NCBI GenBank assembly: GCA_963969345.1
Contig: OZ017770.1
Location: forward strand, 2,365,246-2,429,245
DNA: 64,000 nucleotides
Direction of reading: 5' to 3'
DNA from: Turbatrix aceti
Lineage: Eukaryota > Nematoda > Chromadorea > Rhabditida > Panagrolaimidae
The position numbers and the translations under genes were made by a program. A model generated the notes under the pieces. It was not told where the DNA came from and made no database searches. It saw nothing but the letters and a program-made list of their open reading frames with translations. Shown piece by piece: positions 11,442 through 22,017 of the stretch (position 1 is its first letter; each line of letters starts with the position of its first letter).

Positions 11442-11567
11442 GCTAAAAAGACAGACAAAAAAGCTTAATTTCTGTAACACAAAAATCACGACGAAGCGCT
11501 TTAAAAAGTGTGGAATGGATCAAAATGAATGCGGAGCGTTTGTTGACCAAAACGAGACCACAGAGGA

Positions 11568-11575
11568 CTTTTATA
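11568..11575 (-). promoter_or_regulatory. TATA box of the glycine-rich gene
   Basis: Reverse-strand TATAAAAG lies about 130 nt upstream of the ATG at 11441, a sensible distance for a gene with a short leader. TATA boxes are common for highly expressed structural genes. Confidence 0.5.
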
Positions 11576-12079
11576 CTGCTTCTAGCTATGGAGAGGGATC
11601 TTTTGACAGATCGAGCACCCTCTCTCTGTCATCGTAGCGTCATTAAGCGTCAAGCGCTACTTTTTCTATCTTGGCCAGTCGCGACCATCGGTGTGTCTAT
11701 CAAAGGTGGATGGAGTGTGTCTCTGGAAAAGTCGTGGATGTTATAGGAAAACAAGATTTCCAGATTTTCTAATGAGTTTAAAAATATCTTAATCGAAGAC
11801 AAGCGACATGCAAACCGATCAAGTCGACGAAAGCAAAATTCTTACAAAAAAAAGAACTATGACCATTGACTGCAGATACTTTCACTACGGTTTTTTATGT
11901 AAAACCACTAAGAAATCTCAATTTCAATTCAGCTTTTGTTTTTTCATTCGTATAATACAATTTATTATAACTTTCAAATGAACCGGTATTGTGCAACGTT
12001 CTTTACAACATGATATATTTCTACATACACAATATGGTCAGATTAGAATATTTTTTGCAGGAAAACGACTTTGTTGAAG
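11576..12079. other. spacer between two minus-strand genes
   Basis: Promoter-side sequence of the glycine-rich gene and 3' region of the vWA/ZP gene. I see no additional gene; one 78-codon plus-strand frame has no supporting signal. Confidence 0.4.
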
Positions 12080-14735
12080 TCAGTACCTCAAATCACAGTA
12101 TCTAATCGGTGTAGGTGGTCGTATGGCTTCATTCTCTAAGACATTTAGTGTTCTGGTTTCCAATTCAAAGGTCACGGCAAAGCCCGGCTTAGTGGTAGAC
12201 GGGCTGCGCTTTAGTCGCTTCGGGCCATTTGTGTCGTCTTCCGTCGGCGAACGTGCCGCGCAGCGAGGAGGAATCATTTGTACACACGCGTCACTTCCGT
12301 CCATATCACAGAGTGATACCTTACATTTGAAAACAACGTTGTCGTCGCCGGGAAACTTGAAAACACTCATCTCTTGGTAAACGTAAGCATCGCCTCGACG
12401 GGGCTTCTTAAATCGTGAGTAATCCGGTGTTTCTAAGAAATGACGATCAATTTCGCACCTAAAAGGGTAGTGTTGCGTTTTGTGGTTTTTAATCAATGAC
12501 AAAATTACCCGTTAGAATCTAGAATTTGTGCTTGCTTTCTGTCAGACTTGACGTAGCAGTCATGGACCAAATATGCGTAGTTGGAAGCTGAAAAAGTATT
12601 TCTACCAAATAACAAGAAATTTTGTAGGCAATAACTCACGACAGTCGCAATCCCATTTGTGATAGATGCTCTCTCCAACCTTAGCATCCAGAGCGGCGCA
12701 CTCATCGGGACCAAAGCGATGTAACCGGTAAGCACACTGCGTGTCGACGAGTCGTTTCTGCGTGACGCGTCCAATCTCCTGTAGCGAAATCGGTTGTTTG
12801 TGGAAGCACGACACATCCAGTCCCTGGTCCGCGCGTGTGATAATCAGAGGGTGAAACTGGAGAATAACAGTGATATTGTAATTGTAACCATCAAGTGTCT
12901 AAAAAATTATATTTCTGAGGTTTCAATTATCTTTACGGCATACCGGTGAGGGTGTTTTGGAGAGTCCACAAGTGCCTTCACGGAAAGTTATTGAGATTTC
13001 CCGAGAGTTTCCCTTCGATACGTATACACAGCTTGGATCATCGTGAAATTGTTGGGCGTACATGAGTCCGTTCATTGGTTGCTGGGTGCGGACCGTAAAG
13101 GTAACAGAACTGGGACCGCATGTTACGTCAGTGGCGCCACGAACGCGGGCTTCTGCAAGGTGTAAACTTAAACTAGTCTGCGACAAAAAAAGTATCACAT
13201 ACTTGCGTTGACGCCCAAGTCAATACCGGGACAACCAAAGCCGACGTAATTCAGAAAGATAGATTCAAAGTTTTGAATGTTCTTAACAGTAAAGTAGTGA
13301 TCAGGAGAACTTGCAATAACAGCTAGCTCGTCTTCATCGACTAGAGGGGGAGCGGTCATGGATAACGCAATGATCTGAACGCCGTTTTCCCTCAGTCGAT
13401 TTGCAATCATTTGCGGCGATCTCGCAGAACGACCGTCTGTGATGACGATTGCCAGCTTTGGAACACCGGGACGTAGCTGAGCTTCCTGATCATTCAACAG
13501 GTCATAGACGACGTGAAGCGCCAGATGGGTAGACGTTGTACCCTTAATTGACTTCAGGGTGTTCAGGTAACGTATCACACTTAAGTTGTTTGCAAATCGG
13601 TTATCATTAAATTTGAAGTGCAAAAAAGGTTGCCCAGAATAGGTGATCAGTGCCAGGCGAACAGCATCTGGATGAATGTTTATGTGTTGCACAATCCTTT
13701 CAATTGCAAACGTGATTTGTTCGTGGAAGACTTTGTCAATAGACTCTGAGCTATCAATAACCAGGAATAAATCCAGTGGTTTGTCTGAGCCTTTGACACA
13801 TTCTACAAAAGGAAACGATATAAATCATTAAAAAGCCATAAACGAATAATGGAGTCACCTGGTTGTTTTTCGCACACTTCAATTCCCTTCCATGCATCAA
13901 AAAGTCCTTCGAGCTTGTCCAAATTCTTATTTGTGATAATTTTCTCAGAGTTTTTGGTAATGTTGAGTAACTCAGGCAGTGCAACGTATTCTCCGGTTCC
14001 ATAAGCCCAGATGTTGACATTGGGAATCTTTCTGCGTGCCAGGTCACTCATTTCGGCGTCCTTTGGATAGTCATGTGTTCTGCCGTCAGAAAGCAGGTAT
14101 ATGATTTTTGGAACCGATGCCCCACGCATACCCTAAAGCACAAAGCAGAGTTAACAATAACGCATAATGGACATCATTCGTCTTTCTCACATGTTCAGCT
14201 GTCATCTTCGCAATCGCGAATTCGAAGGCGCCACCGATACGTGTGATGCCTGACACGTGACGCAAGACACTCAATGCACTCAGAATATCTTCGCGATCAT
14301 TGAACTTGTTGAAATCAAATTCCAGGTGTTGAACACCGCTGAAAAAAATTTGTGTAATAAATATAGATGATTTGTTTTTATTTTTTTTAGGTCATGACCA
14401 ACCTAAACTGAACCAGCATAACACGCGTGGCGTTTTGTCCAATCGTGACATGTTTGACGATTCTGCGGATAACATCAATTTCGTCTTGAAACTGATTTCT
14501 CAAGGATCCCGATGAGTCGAGGATGAAGACAAGATCGAGGGGAGCAGCTTTCACGGTACATCTTGCTTAAAAATAAAAAAACTCATATTTCACCCTTAAA
14601 AATCTAGAAACTCACGTTTCAGTGAAATTGGTGTGTGTACGATATCGGGTGGCGCCAGACCATTGTTGATCACGGTGACCGCAGTGGCTACACCAAATAT
14701 GGTTCCGATGCACAGAAGCACGTAACGAAAAATCA
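12080..14735 (-). CDS. secreted double vWA + ZP-domain protein (cuticlin-like)
   Basis: About 700 residues over roughly nine exons. The ATG at 14735 begins a signal peptide (MIFRYVLLCIGTIFGVATA). The first vWA domain has the metal-binding MIDAS start FILDSSGS, the Thr loop (GITRIGGAF) and LLSDGR. The second has LVIDSSES and VITDGRS. A ZP domain follows: VTCGPSSVTFTV, ITFREGTCG, VILQFHPLIITRAD, with conserved cysteines. A furin-type site (KRLKR, near 12230) lies before the C-terminus. I see no clear transmembrane helix after it. ZP proteins polymerise in extracellular matrix; one vWA plus ZP is the layout of nematode CUT-6-type cuticlins, so a cuticle or apical-matrix role is likely. Two vWA domains are the notable difference. 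Confidence 0.88.
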
Positions 14736-14880
14736 TTACTGTTGCTAGAAGTTAACCAGGAATCAAAAAATTTGAGTCGGGCTTTTTAAACACGCAGCCA
14801 AACTGGGAAATGCCTAATTTTTTTGACAGGTATAAGTACCAGCGGGTCGCGTTTTTGCGTATATTTTTTCCACCGTGACT

Positions 14881-15171
14881 ATGAGTGACATCCGGACTCC
14901 GCCCTTAGAAAACGGTATTTTTTTATTTGTTAGCCAAAGGGGGTTCTCAGAGGTTGATGCACCACTGGTGGAACAAGGTCCAAAACATAACACCGCCTCG
15001 AGCAATGACGTGCAAGCGATATGGACAAGACCTCTGAAAAAGCAGTCACGGCGACCTTGCTTCATGTTACAGTTTTTCTACAGATGCGCATTTGGTAGAA
15101 AAAAGGAGGTGTTCTTCGCCGACGAACAGCCATCGAAAAAAATATATCATGACACTTCTTTGTGTCAGTGA
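14881..15171 (+). CDS. uncertain ORF, possibly two exons
   Basis: The frame is open from the ATG at 14881 to a stop at 15171. A possible 40-nt intron (from GTATTT near 14915 to TTCTCAG near 14951) keeps the same frame when removed, giving MSDIRTPPLENEVDAPLVEQ, which looks more natural than the unspliced reading. The remainder is basic and without recognised motifs. It may be the first exon of a gene whose later exons I cannot place. Confidence 0.25.
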   Translation: MSDIRTPPLENGIFLFVSQRGFSEVDAPLVEQGPKHNTASSNDVQAIWTRPLKKQSRRPCFMLQFFYRCAFGRKKEVFFADEQPSKKIYHDTSLCQ

Positions 15172-15303
15172 CATGATATGTCAAAGAAGGCAGCCATAAT
15201 TTGATGAGACAAAAAATGTTTTGGGTGGTTACAAAAACTGCGCAATTAGGTGACCTGTTCTGAATGATTTGCAAGATGTTTCGAACAGACATGATGCCCC
15301 CCG

Positions 15304-15567
15304 ATGGGAAATTTACATAAAGAAAAAGTTTACTTGACAGATTTTTGGAAAAAATTGGCATCACCATCGGTTGCGCCACCGATCAGCAGACAAAAAAAAG
15401 AAGAAAAGCTTGCGCGACGTCGCGTAACTCGTAGATTGATGCATCCAGCTGATAGCCTTGAAACACAAAAAAAATCAGCGACTAAAAAAAGTATGCGGAC
15501 AAAGAAGAAAAAAATAGACAAAATTGCAAATTCAAACCGGACTTGTAGGACATGGAGACTTTTTTAA
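15304..15567 (+). CDS. uncertain Lys/Arg-rich ORF
   Basis: An 87-codon frame from an ATG at 15304, strongly basic, with KKEEKLARRRVTRRL and MRTKKKKIDK. The composition largely follows the A-rich DNA, so chance is a real alternative. A CAG acceptor-like site near 15340 precedes the best part. No homology recognised. Confidence 0.2.
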   Translation: MGNLHKEKVYLTDFWKKLASPSVAPPISRQKKEEKLARRRVTRRLMHPADSLETQKKSATKKSMRTKKKKIDKIANSNRTCRTWRLF

Positions 15568-16568
15568 TGAAGTTATCACGACATACTACAGCCTAGTACC
15601 TACCACCCATCGGAACGCGTTTAACGATGACCAAAACAATTAAAAAGATACTCGCTTGGGTAACAGAAAAAAATTTACAATGCTGATCTCGTTTTTTTAC
15701 GTCATTTGTTTCAAAGAAGGCGTCAAGTGTTCATCCTGAGTGTTTACGGTTTACGGCAATAAATTTATGAGTTTATGATTACCCGCCTGACCTGCCTCAT
15801 GAGAGTCAAAACATCACAACAACCAAAAATAAATACTTATCGAAGGGTTCAACTGTGAACAAAATACATGTTCAATGCCTAATCACCAGTCAAGTGAATA
15901 GTAGACTTTTTGTAAAAAAATGATCATTGATTCCGACAGGTGCAAGGCGCCGTCTATTGTTCTTTTTTTGTACACACTTAATTTGTTTTGTCTGTTAGAC
16001 CCGATTTTACACGCACCTTGAATTTTTTTTCATCAAGTGGTTCTTGATTTATTACACTTCCTTAGGAACTTTGATTTTATTATTTTTGAAGGATGAAGTT
16101 CACTGAATACCACTTTTGTCGTTCGCTTTGTTAATGAATGACCGTCGATACATACGTGCGTTAAAACCCCCGTAAAAAACGCATAAAACATTGCAATTGT
16201 TGCCATTTTGTCTTTTAATCGGATTTTTCGGAACGTAACCCGAAAAAGTGTTCTCCGCAAATAATATCTTTATTTTACGCTTCACGATAGGTACCAAATT
16301 TTGTTTCAAAAAAAGCCAATCTCGAAAGAGCCACGACTAGGTTATAATTTATACAGACCAAAACAGTCCAAAAGAAAGGGGAAAACTGACCTCGCAGATA
16401 GCTTGAAGTTGATAGAAAGAAAATAGGAGTCAAATAAATTATACGTCAGAAAAGGGACACAAAGAATATCACAGAAATACTACAAACATAGTCTAGTTAA
16501 TGGGAGAAAAACCGAGAAGAGAGTAAAAGAGAGGTGAATGCATACACGACTGGAATGGCCAAATGAGA

Positions 16569-19500
16569 TTACTGAGATTCTTCTTCGTTTCGGGCTTCGT
16601 TCAGAATCTTTTCGAACGAAAATGGCACAAATGAGTAGCCGTCGCCGGCGTAGAACTTGCTTTGGAACTCGACCCTGAAAATTGAAAATTTTCGTTCATT
16701 TGATCGAACAAAAATGACTGAAACATACCAATGGAGACGCAAAGCGTGAAGGAAGGCCGAGAGCCCCTCCATGAGGACGAGAATAGCCAGCGTGAGGAAA
16801 GCAAAGAAGAAAAAGATCACGTAGGTCGCGATCGCACCAATGTAGCCATCGAGCGCAAAGGCATTCCTCAGAACCATGGACCAGAGCACGTCGGAGAGCT
16901 GGGCGTGCGCGAGGGACAGGGCCCACAAACGGAGGTAAGAAGCCGTATGCGAGATGCATCCAAGGGCAAATTCGATGGTATGGATTGCCTGGTAGACCAT
17001 GATGTCGCCAAAGTCAAACTTAAAAAAAAAATCATTGCTGCATTTTTTTTTCAAGAGAAAAAAGACAAACCTCGCCATCTTCACCGTGACCATGTCCTCC
17101 GCCACCGCCCGACGATGACTTTTCCTCAGCATGATGATATACCTGAACCTCGTCATCACTGACGTCGGCTCGAACGCTCTAAAAAATTATCGCATGTTAA
17201 AGAGAGCCATTAATGTTAAAAAAATAAATTAAACTAAACAAGCACCACCACCACTAAAAAAATAAAGAAACCAGGGGAAATTAAAATTAAAAAAAATTTA
17301 CAAAGTGTTAAACTTCACAACAAAGTGACAAAGTATGAATAAAAAAATAACTCGCTGGCTTAGGAAGACGGCAACTGTCTCATTTGCATGTCTTTTTAGC
17401 TTCAATACCGAAAAAAGTTGTTATCAATTCATTCAAAAAATCAAATTTCGATAGAAAACAAGAATTTGGTTACATTGTGATAGCCACCCCCGGAGCAAAA
17501 AAAATCAATGATTTTTGTACAAACGCGTCAAAAAGATACCGAATCCAGCAAATTTACGGTAGAATCAGACGTCTGCACCCGCATGCTTAGTAAATGCCTT
17601 CGCCTAAGCAGCATTGGCTTTACAAAAAGCATTATGGGAAGACTGAGAACAGCAATGAGAAGTAAGACCAGTTCAACCGTAGCCTAAAAAACAAAAACAA
17701 TAATAAAAAGTGTCCATTACCAATTGTGCGTGTCCATTGACGGTACGCGTTTGATTCTCTTTCCATAGGTAATATGGTTTGACAAATAGCATGACCGGAA
17801 GGCATGCTATGGCAATCAACAGAAAAAGTGTTTCAAAAAATGACTGAAATACGGTTTTTGTTGTTTTTCTTATCAACAACAAAAAATCTAAAAATCCTGA
17901 AAAAAGGACAAAATCATGTTGCTATACCCACCTGACCGGGGTACCAGGTGGCGGTGTAACAGGTAATGCCAGGATCTCCAAGGTTTCTGGACTTCATCAT
18001 GAACATGTTGATCAGACCAACGAGAAGAGCCGGTGCACATCCAGCGCCACCGTATTCTCGTCCAAAGATTTTGTAGCCGCCCTAAAAAAGCATCGTTACT
18101 CAGCTTCTAAAACGAAAATGAAAAAACCTACCGCCGAGTCAAAGAAAAGCCACTTGGCGACAATTTCCAAGCATAGATAGACGAAGATAGAGCAAAGGAA
18201 AAGTATTTGTGGAATAAAGACGTACAGGATGTCGAGATTCGATTTGAAGAACTTGTGGTTGTAGTAGCTCAGAATAATACCAAACAACATCTGGGCGATG
18301 CCGATAATGACAGAAGCCTTCATCTTCATCGAGTTCAGAAAGTTGAGTTTGTTCGTTTCAGCGAGGTTCCAGATGGGGTCGACACCGATGGGATAAGGGC
18401 CACCTTGGAGCTAAAACAACCGCTTAGAAATCACAAAACATGAAAACCAAATCAAAACTCACGGTGGCATAAGAGAGTTTAGGATCTAGGGTGAGAATCT
18501 GCTCGGGATTTTTAGCGGTAAGTTGTTCAAGTCCTTCTTTGGTAAATGAATTAGCCCAGGCAGATCCAAAGAGATTGAAGGACTTGCTGAATGCATCGTT
18601 ATAGATAAAGCCAGTGTACATGGAAAAACATCCCATAAGGAAAATAACATAGCGACCACCAAAGAACATTTGGAAAATCTGAAAAAAATAGTATGGCGTT
18701 CTCTCGAAAATACATTCAGGAAAACTCACATCATCACGAATGCGAGCAGCTTCAAGCTGTTTTTCACGGAGAACCATAAAGAGACCAAAAAGCATCATGA
18801 TAAGACCATGACCGAGATCGCCAAACATAATGCCGAAGAGGAAGGGAAAAGTGATCATTGTGTACGGCGCAGGATTGATTTCGCGGTAACGAGCAATGCC
18901 GTAGGAGTCAACAATGTTCTGGAAGCTCTGCGTAAACTTGTTGGTCTTGTTGTAAGTCGGACGAGTTCCCTTCACGTTGTTTTGGATGTGCAGAATCGAA
19001 GGAACGGTGCTTCCGCTGATGTCCTGGAAAAATATTCAGGTAAACAAAAATTTATCTTAGTTAGATAAAAACTCACACTTCCACGTTTGAGACACATCTG
19101 AATTCGATCGTGCTCCGCCAACGGGAACCACACCTCTGCGATCAGACACTTCTGAGTGACGTCAACGTTGCACATGTTAAGGACGTAGTAGATAGACTTG
19201 ATCTTGCGCACCTTGGTGATCCACATGCGGACGTTCTTGGCAGCAGCGACCAACACGCGGTGTCTATGGTCCTGCGTTTGTCCCAGGACAGTCTTCAAAT
19301 CCTCAATGCGGGTCATGACCCCGATAGACATCTCACGACGTTCTGTCGGCGTGTCCGGGCAAGGATAGATGTTAGCGCGGAAGCCTTCGCAGATCTTTTT
19401 GACGCGAGTCTTGAGTTGGTCGCCCTGGAAAAAGATGACAAACACGACCTTGCTGACGGGGAGGCCAGTGACAGCGTCGATGATGTGCTCGGTGATCTCC

Positions 19501-20241
19501 GCTTGGTGGAGAAAGACATTGCCACGGCAGGCGCGCCAAAGGAGCCGCTCAAACGCCGCTAGATGATCGCGTTGAATTATGCCGGCGACAAACTTGAGGT
19601 GCGCTTTGGCAGCAGCCAAATCTCCGCGTTCAGGAATCAGACGAGCGTTGTCTGGGCCAAACTCTTCGCCTCCGGTCGCCAGCGAGTCCAAGGCATGTCG
19701 TTCGGTTTCGCTCTGAAAACCGTATTTTGAGCATAACAACGTGATAAAAAGTACAAAAGCACCTCTTCGAAGAACTGCTGAGTCTTGCGCAGGATGTGCT
19801 TCAGCTCGGTGAGTTCATCGTAGTTTTTCTTGAGCATTTCTTCGTTCTGATTGACTTCACGAAGCTCATTTTCGAGTTTTTCGAAAGTCGCTTCGAGGTC
19901 CGTCATCTCTCTTGGTTGAGGAACTTCCGGATTTTCTCCGGTGTCAAGGATGGGAATCTGGTCACGCTTGATTTCCCGTTCAAGGAAGCGAAGCCTCCGA
20001 TCCATCTCGTCGCATCGACGAATCTCAGCTACATATTTGCGTTGAAAAGGACTGACGTCCGCGTTCATCTAAGAAAATGTGTTGGTGACAACGTGGCAAA
20101 TAACGGGTAACAATGACTCACGTCTCGGAATTGAACCAAACCAAGTTCGCCGAGTTCGGCTACGCAGTTGTAAGCAGCTTCATTCTGGAGGTAGACCTGC
20201 GCCAGTGCCACCTCCTCGCTGCGGTGGATAGCATTTTCCAT
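16569..20241 (-). CDS. V-type H+-ATPase subunit a (Vo a, UNC-32/VPH1 family)
   Basis: Membrane subunit of the V-ATPase proton channel, about 860 residues. The start [20 protein letters not shown] matches the family start; the ATG at 20241 lies about 30 nt after a TTTTTCAG acceptor. The cytosolic N-terminal half includes [15 protein letters not shown] and DTGENPEVP. The membrane half has [11 protein letters not shown], two alternative exons after WYPGQ, a Ser/Gly/His acidic loop ([18 protein letters not shown]), and [20 protein letters not shown] with the Arg essential for proton translocation. It ends NEEESQ. More than ten exons, all with consistent phases. The gene is divergent from malate dehydrogenase across a 380-bp gap. 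Subunit identity is certain; which paralogue is not. Confidence 0.97.
17558..17683 (-). other. alternative exon B of V-ATPase a (126 nt)
   Basis: Encodes [20 protein letters not shown] then [10 protein letters not shown] and about 12 more residues. It is flanked by a TTTTTTAG acceptor and an ACC|GTAAAT donor, both phase 0 (an earlier phase-0 donor after SMR also exists). It is clearly homologous to exon A just upstream in transcription order, so both are unlikely to be in one mRNA. Confidence 0.75.
17721..17843 (-). other. alternative exon A of V-ATPase a (123 nt)
   Basis: Encodes [20 protein letters not shown] then [11 protein letters not shown] and more, with TTTCAG acceptor and GTAATG donor, phase 0 at both ends. 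It aligns with exon B over the transmembrane segment (LLIA.L.LP.MLFVKP), which identifies the pair as duplicated, probably mutually exclusive exons. Confidence 0.75.
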
Positions 20242-20621
20242 GCTTACCGAGCGAAAAAGCAGCAAATGCCGCTGAAAAACTAACGGAAATTAAAGACGTT
20301 AGATTGTAAATCGCGGAAAAAAGTCATCCAAACGACAGAAAAGAAAATGACGCATATTTGATGAATAACGCGAAACACGACACAAAAAAACACACACGCG
20401 GATTCTCCTCATTGGAAATCGAATATTAGAGCCTGGCAAGCGACAGCGCAATTCGTGTCGAGAAAAAGTGTCTTTTGGTCGGGGAAATGCGCTCGTCCTT
20501 CGAGAACAGCGCTATTTTCTGTCAACGTCTTATCGCTGAGTCTGGTTATTTTTGATGAGCGACTGCTGAACTTGCTCCTGCCCTTGTGTCATTCGTCTGA
20601 TTCAACGGTGATTTCAGGAAG
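20242..20621. promoter_or_regulatory. shared divergent promoter of V-ATPase a and malate dehydrogenase
   Basis: Only 380 bp separates the two start codons, which face away from each other. Orphan splice acceptors occur just before both ATGs (TTTTTCAG near 20275 on the minus strand, GATTTCAG ending at 20617 on the plus strand). I see no clear TATA box. Confidence 0.55.
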
Positions 20622-21863
20622 ATGGCTTTTGCTTCCAAGACTTTGCTGAAAACCGCTGCTACGGGAATTGGGCGTTTGAATGCGCGTAACTCCAGCAGTG
20701 CTCCAAAGGTTTGCATTTTTATGATTAAAAATGGTGTAAACAAACTTTTGTTTTGTAAGTTCTGAGTTCGTGGAGGAGTTGTGATTAATAATGCAAACAA
20801 ACTTCTGTTTGTATGATTACCTAAAAACGAGATTTTTTTCAAAAAATGCTAAAAATACAACTTTTGACATAATAACCTTTAGGTCGCTCTTCTTGGCGCG
20901 AGTGGCGGCATCGGACAGCCACTTGGACTCCTTCTGAAAGCCAACATCAAGCTTGGCGCTCTCTCGCTTTACGACATCACTGGAACCCCAGGTGTGGCCG
21001 CAGATCTGTCACACATCGACTCAAAAGCCGTAGTCACAGCTCATACTGGTTCTGACGAGCTGAGCGCTGCCCTGGAAGGCGCGGACGTTGTCGTAATCCC
21101 TGCCGGAGTTCCTCGCAAGCCAGGAATGACACGCGATGACCTTTTCAACGTCAACGCCGGCATCGTTCGCGATATCGCCAACGCAGCTTCGAAAGTGTGT
21201 CCCAAGGCTTTCGTCGCGATTATCACCAATCCGGTGAACTCAACGGTGCCCATCGCCGCCGAAGTCTACAAGCAGAATGGCGTATTTGACCCGCGTCGTA
21301 TCTTTGGTGTCACCACACTCGACGTCGTTCGGTCACAGGCTTTCGTCGCCGAGCTAAAGGTTTGTTCGCTTGTTTGTGTCGTCTTTAAACCGTTATCTTA
21401 TCAACAGGGCCTCAACCTGGCGACGACCGTCGTTCCCGTCATCGGCGGTCACTCTGGCGTCACCATCATTCCTCTGCTGTCTCGGGTATCACCGTCTGTC
21501 CAGTTTACCCAGGCTGAGATCGAGCAACTCACGCCCCGTATCCAGGACGCCGGTACCGAAGTCGTCAAGGCCAAGGCCGGAGCTGGTTCTGCGACCCTTT
21601 CCATGGCGTATGCAGGTGCGCGATTTGTGGACGCTCTTATCGATGGCCTCCAGGGCAAGAAGGTGGTTCAGTCCTCGTACGTGCAGTCCGATGCCGTTCC
21701 CGGGGTAGAATACTTCTCCACGCCGCTGGAGCTGGGTCCTAACGGTGTTGAGAAAATCCTGGGTTTGGGTAAGCTGAGTTCCTACGAGGAAGGACTGGTG
21801 CAGGCTGCCATCCCGGAACTGCAGAAAAACATCGCCAAGGGTGTTAAGTTTATTCGCGGATAG
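20622..21863 (+). CDS. MDH2: mitochondrial malate dehydrogenase
   Basis: NAD-dependent conversion of malate to oxaloacetate in the TCA cycle. Three exons (20622-20708, 20883-21359, 21408-21863), about 340 residues. The first ~28 residues ([20 protein letters not shown]) form an amphipathic, Arg/Lys-rich mitochondrial presequence. Then come the NAD-binding [18 protein letters not shown], the active-site loop [14 protein letters not shown] (substrate-binding arginines), the Asp-Arg pair in LDVVRSQAF and the catalytic His in [11 protein letters not shown]. Codon use is more GC-rich than its surroundings, as in highly expressed genes. The ATG follows a TTTCAG acceptor by 4 nt. The MRPS31 gene follows closely on the same strand, probably in one operon. 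Confidence 0.98.
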
Positions 21864-21903
21864 TGGTGATCTTTGTTACTTTTGCATGGAAGTAGGAGAG
21901 GAC

Positions 21904-21909
21904 AATAAA
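21904..21909 (+). promoter_or_regulatory. polyadenylation signal AATAAA of MDH2, inside a probable operon
   Basis: The hexamer lies 41 nt after the MDH2 stop and about 106 nt before the splice acceptor (ending at 22015) that precedes the MRPS31 ATG. Roughly 100 nt between a polyadenylation signal and the next trans-splice site is the classic nematode operon spacing. Confidence 0.65.
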
Positions 21910-22010
21910 GATGAATCAAACAAAGAAGGTGCACATGCATGAGTTGCAATGCTCAAAGTACCTGCAAATAATCGGTCGGAAGCCGGCTTATCAGAGTCAG
22001 AGTCGTTAAC

Positions 22011-22017
22011 TTCAGGG
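22011..22017 (+). promoter_or_regulatory. probable trans-splice acceptor of MRPS31
   Basis: AACTTCAG followed by GG then ATG at 22018. No donor upstream pairs with it in a sensible 5' exon. It marks ATG 22018 as the real start because a mitochondrial presequence begins exactly there. Confidence 0.6.

Larger units (their letters stand above)
14736..16568. other. 1.8-kb region with two weak ORFs, otherwise intergenic
   Basis: Lies between the divergently placed vWA/ZP start and the 3' end of V-ATPase a. Two plus-strand frames are listed separately. A short hairpin sits at 15144-15179. The stretch 15570-16560 shows no exon-like signal and probably includes the V-ATPase 3' UTR. Confidence 0.45.

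Noticed and set aside
19110..19562. 150-codon plus-strand frame within V-ATPase a
   Set aside because: Antisense to a conserved V-ATPase exon; no independent signals.
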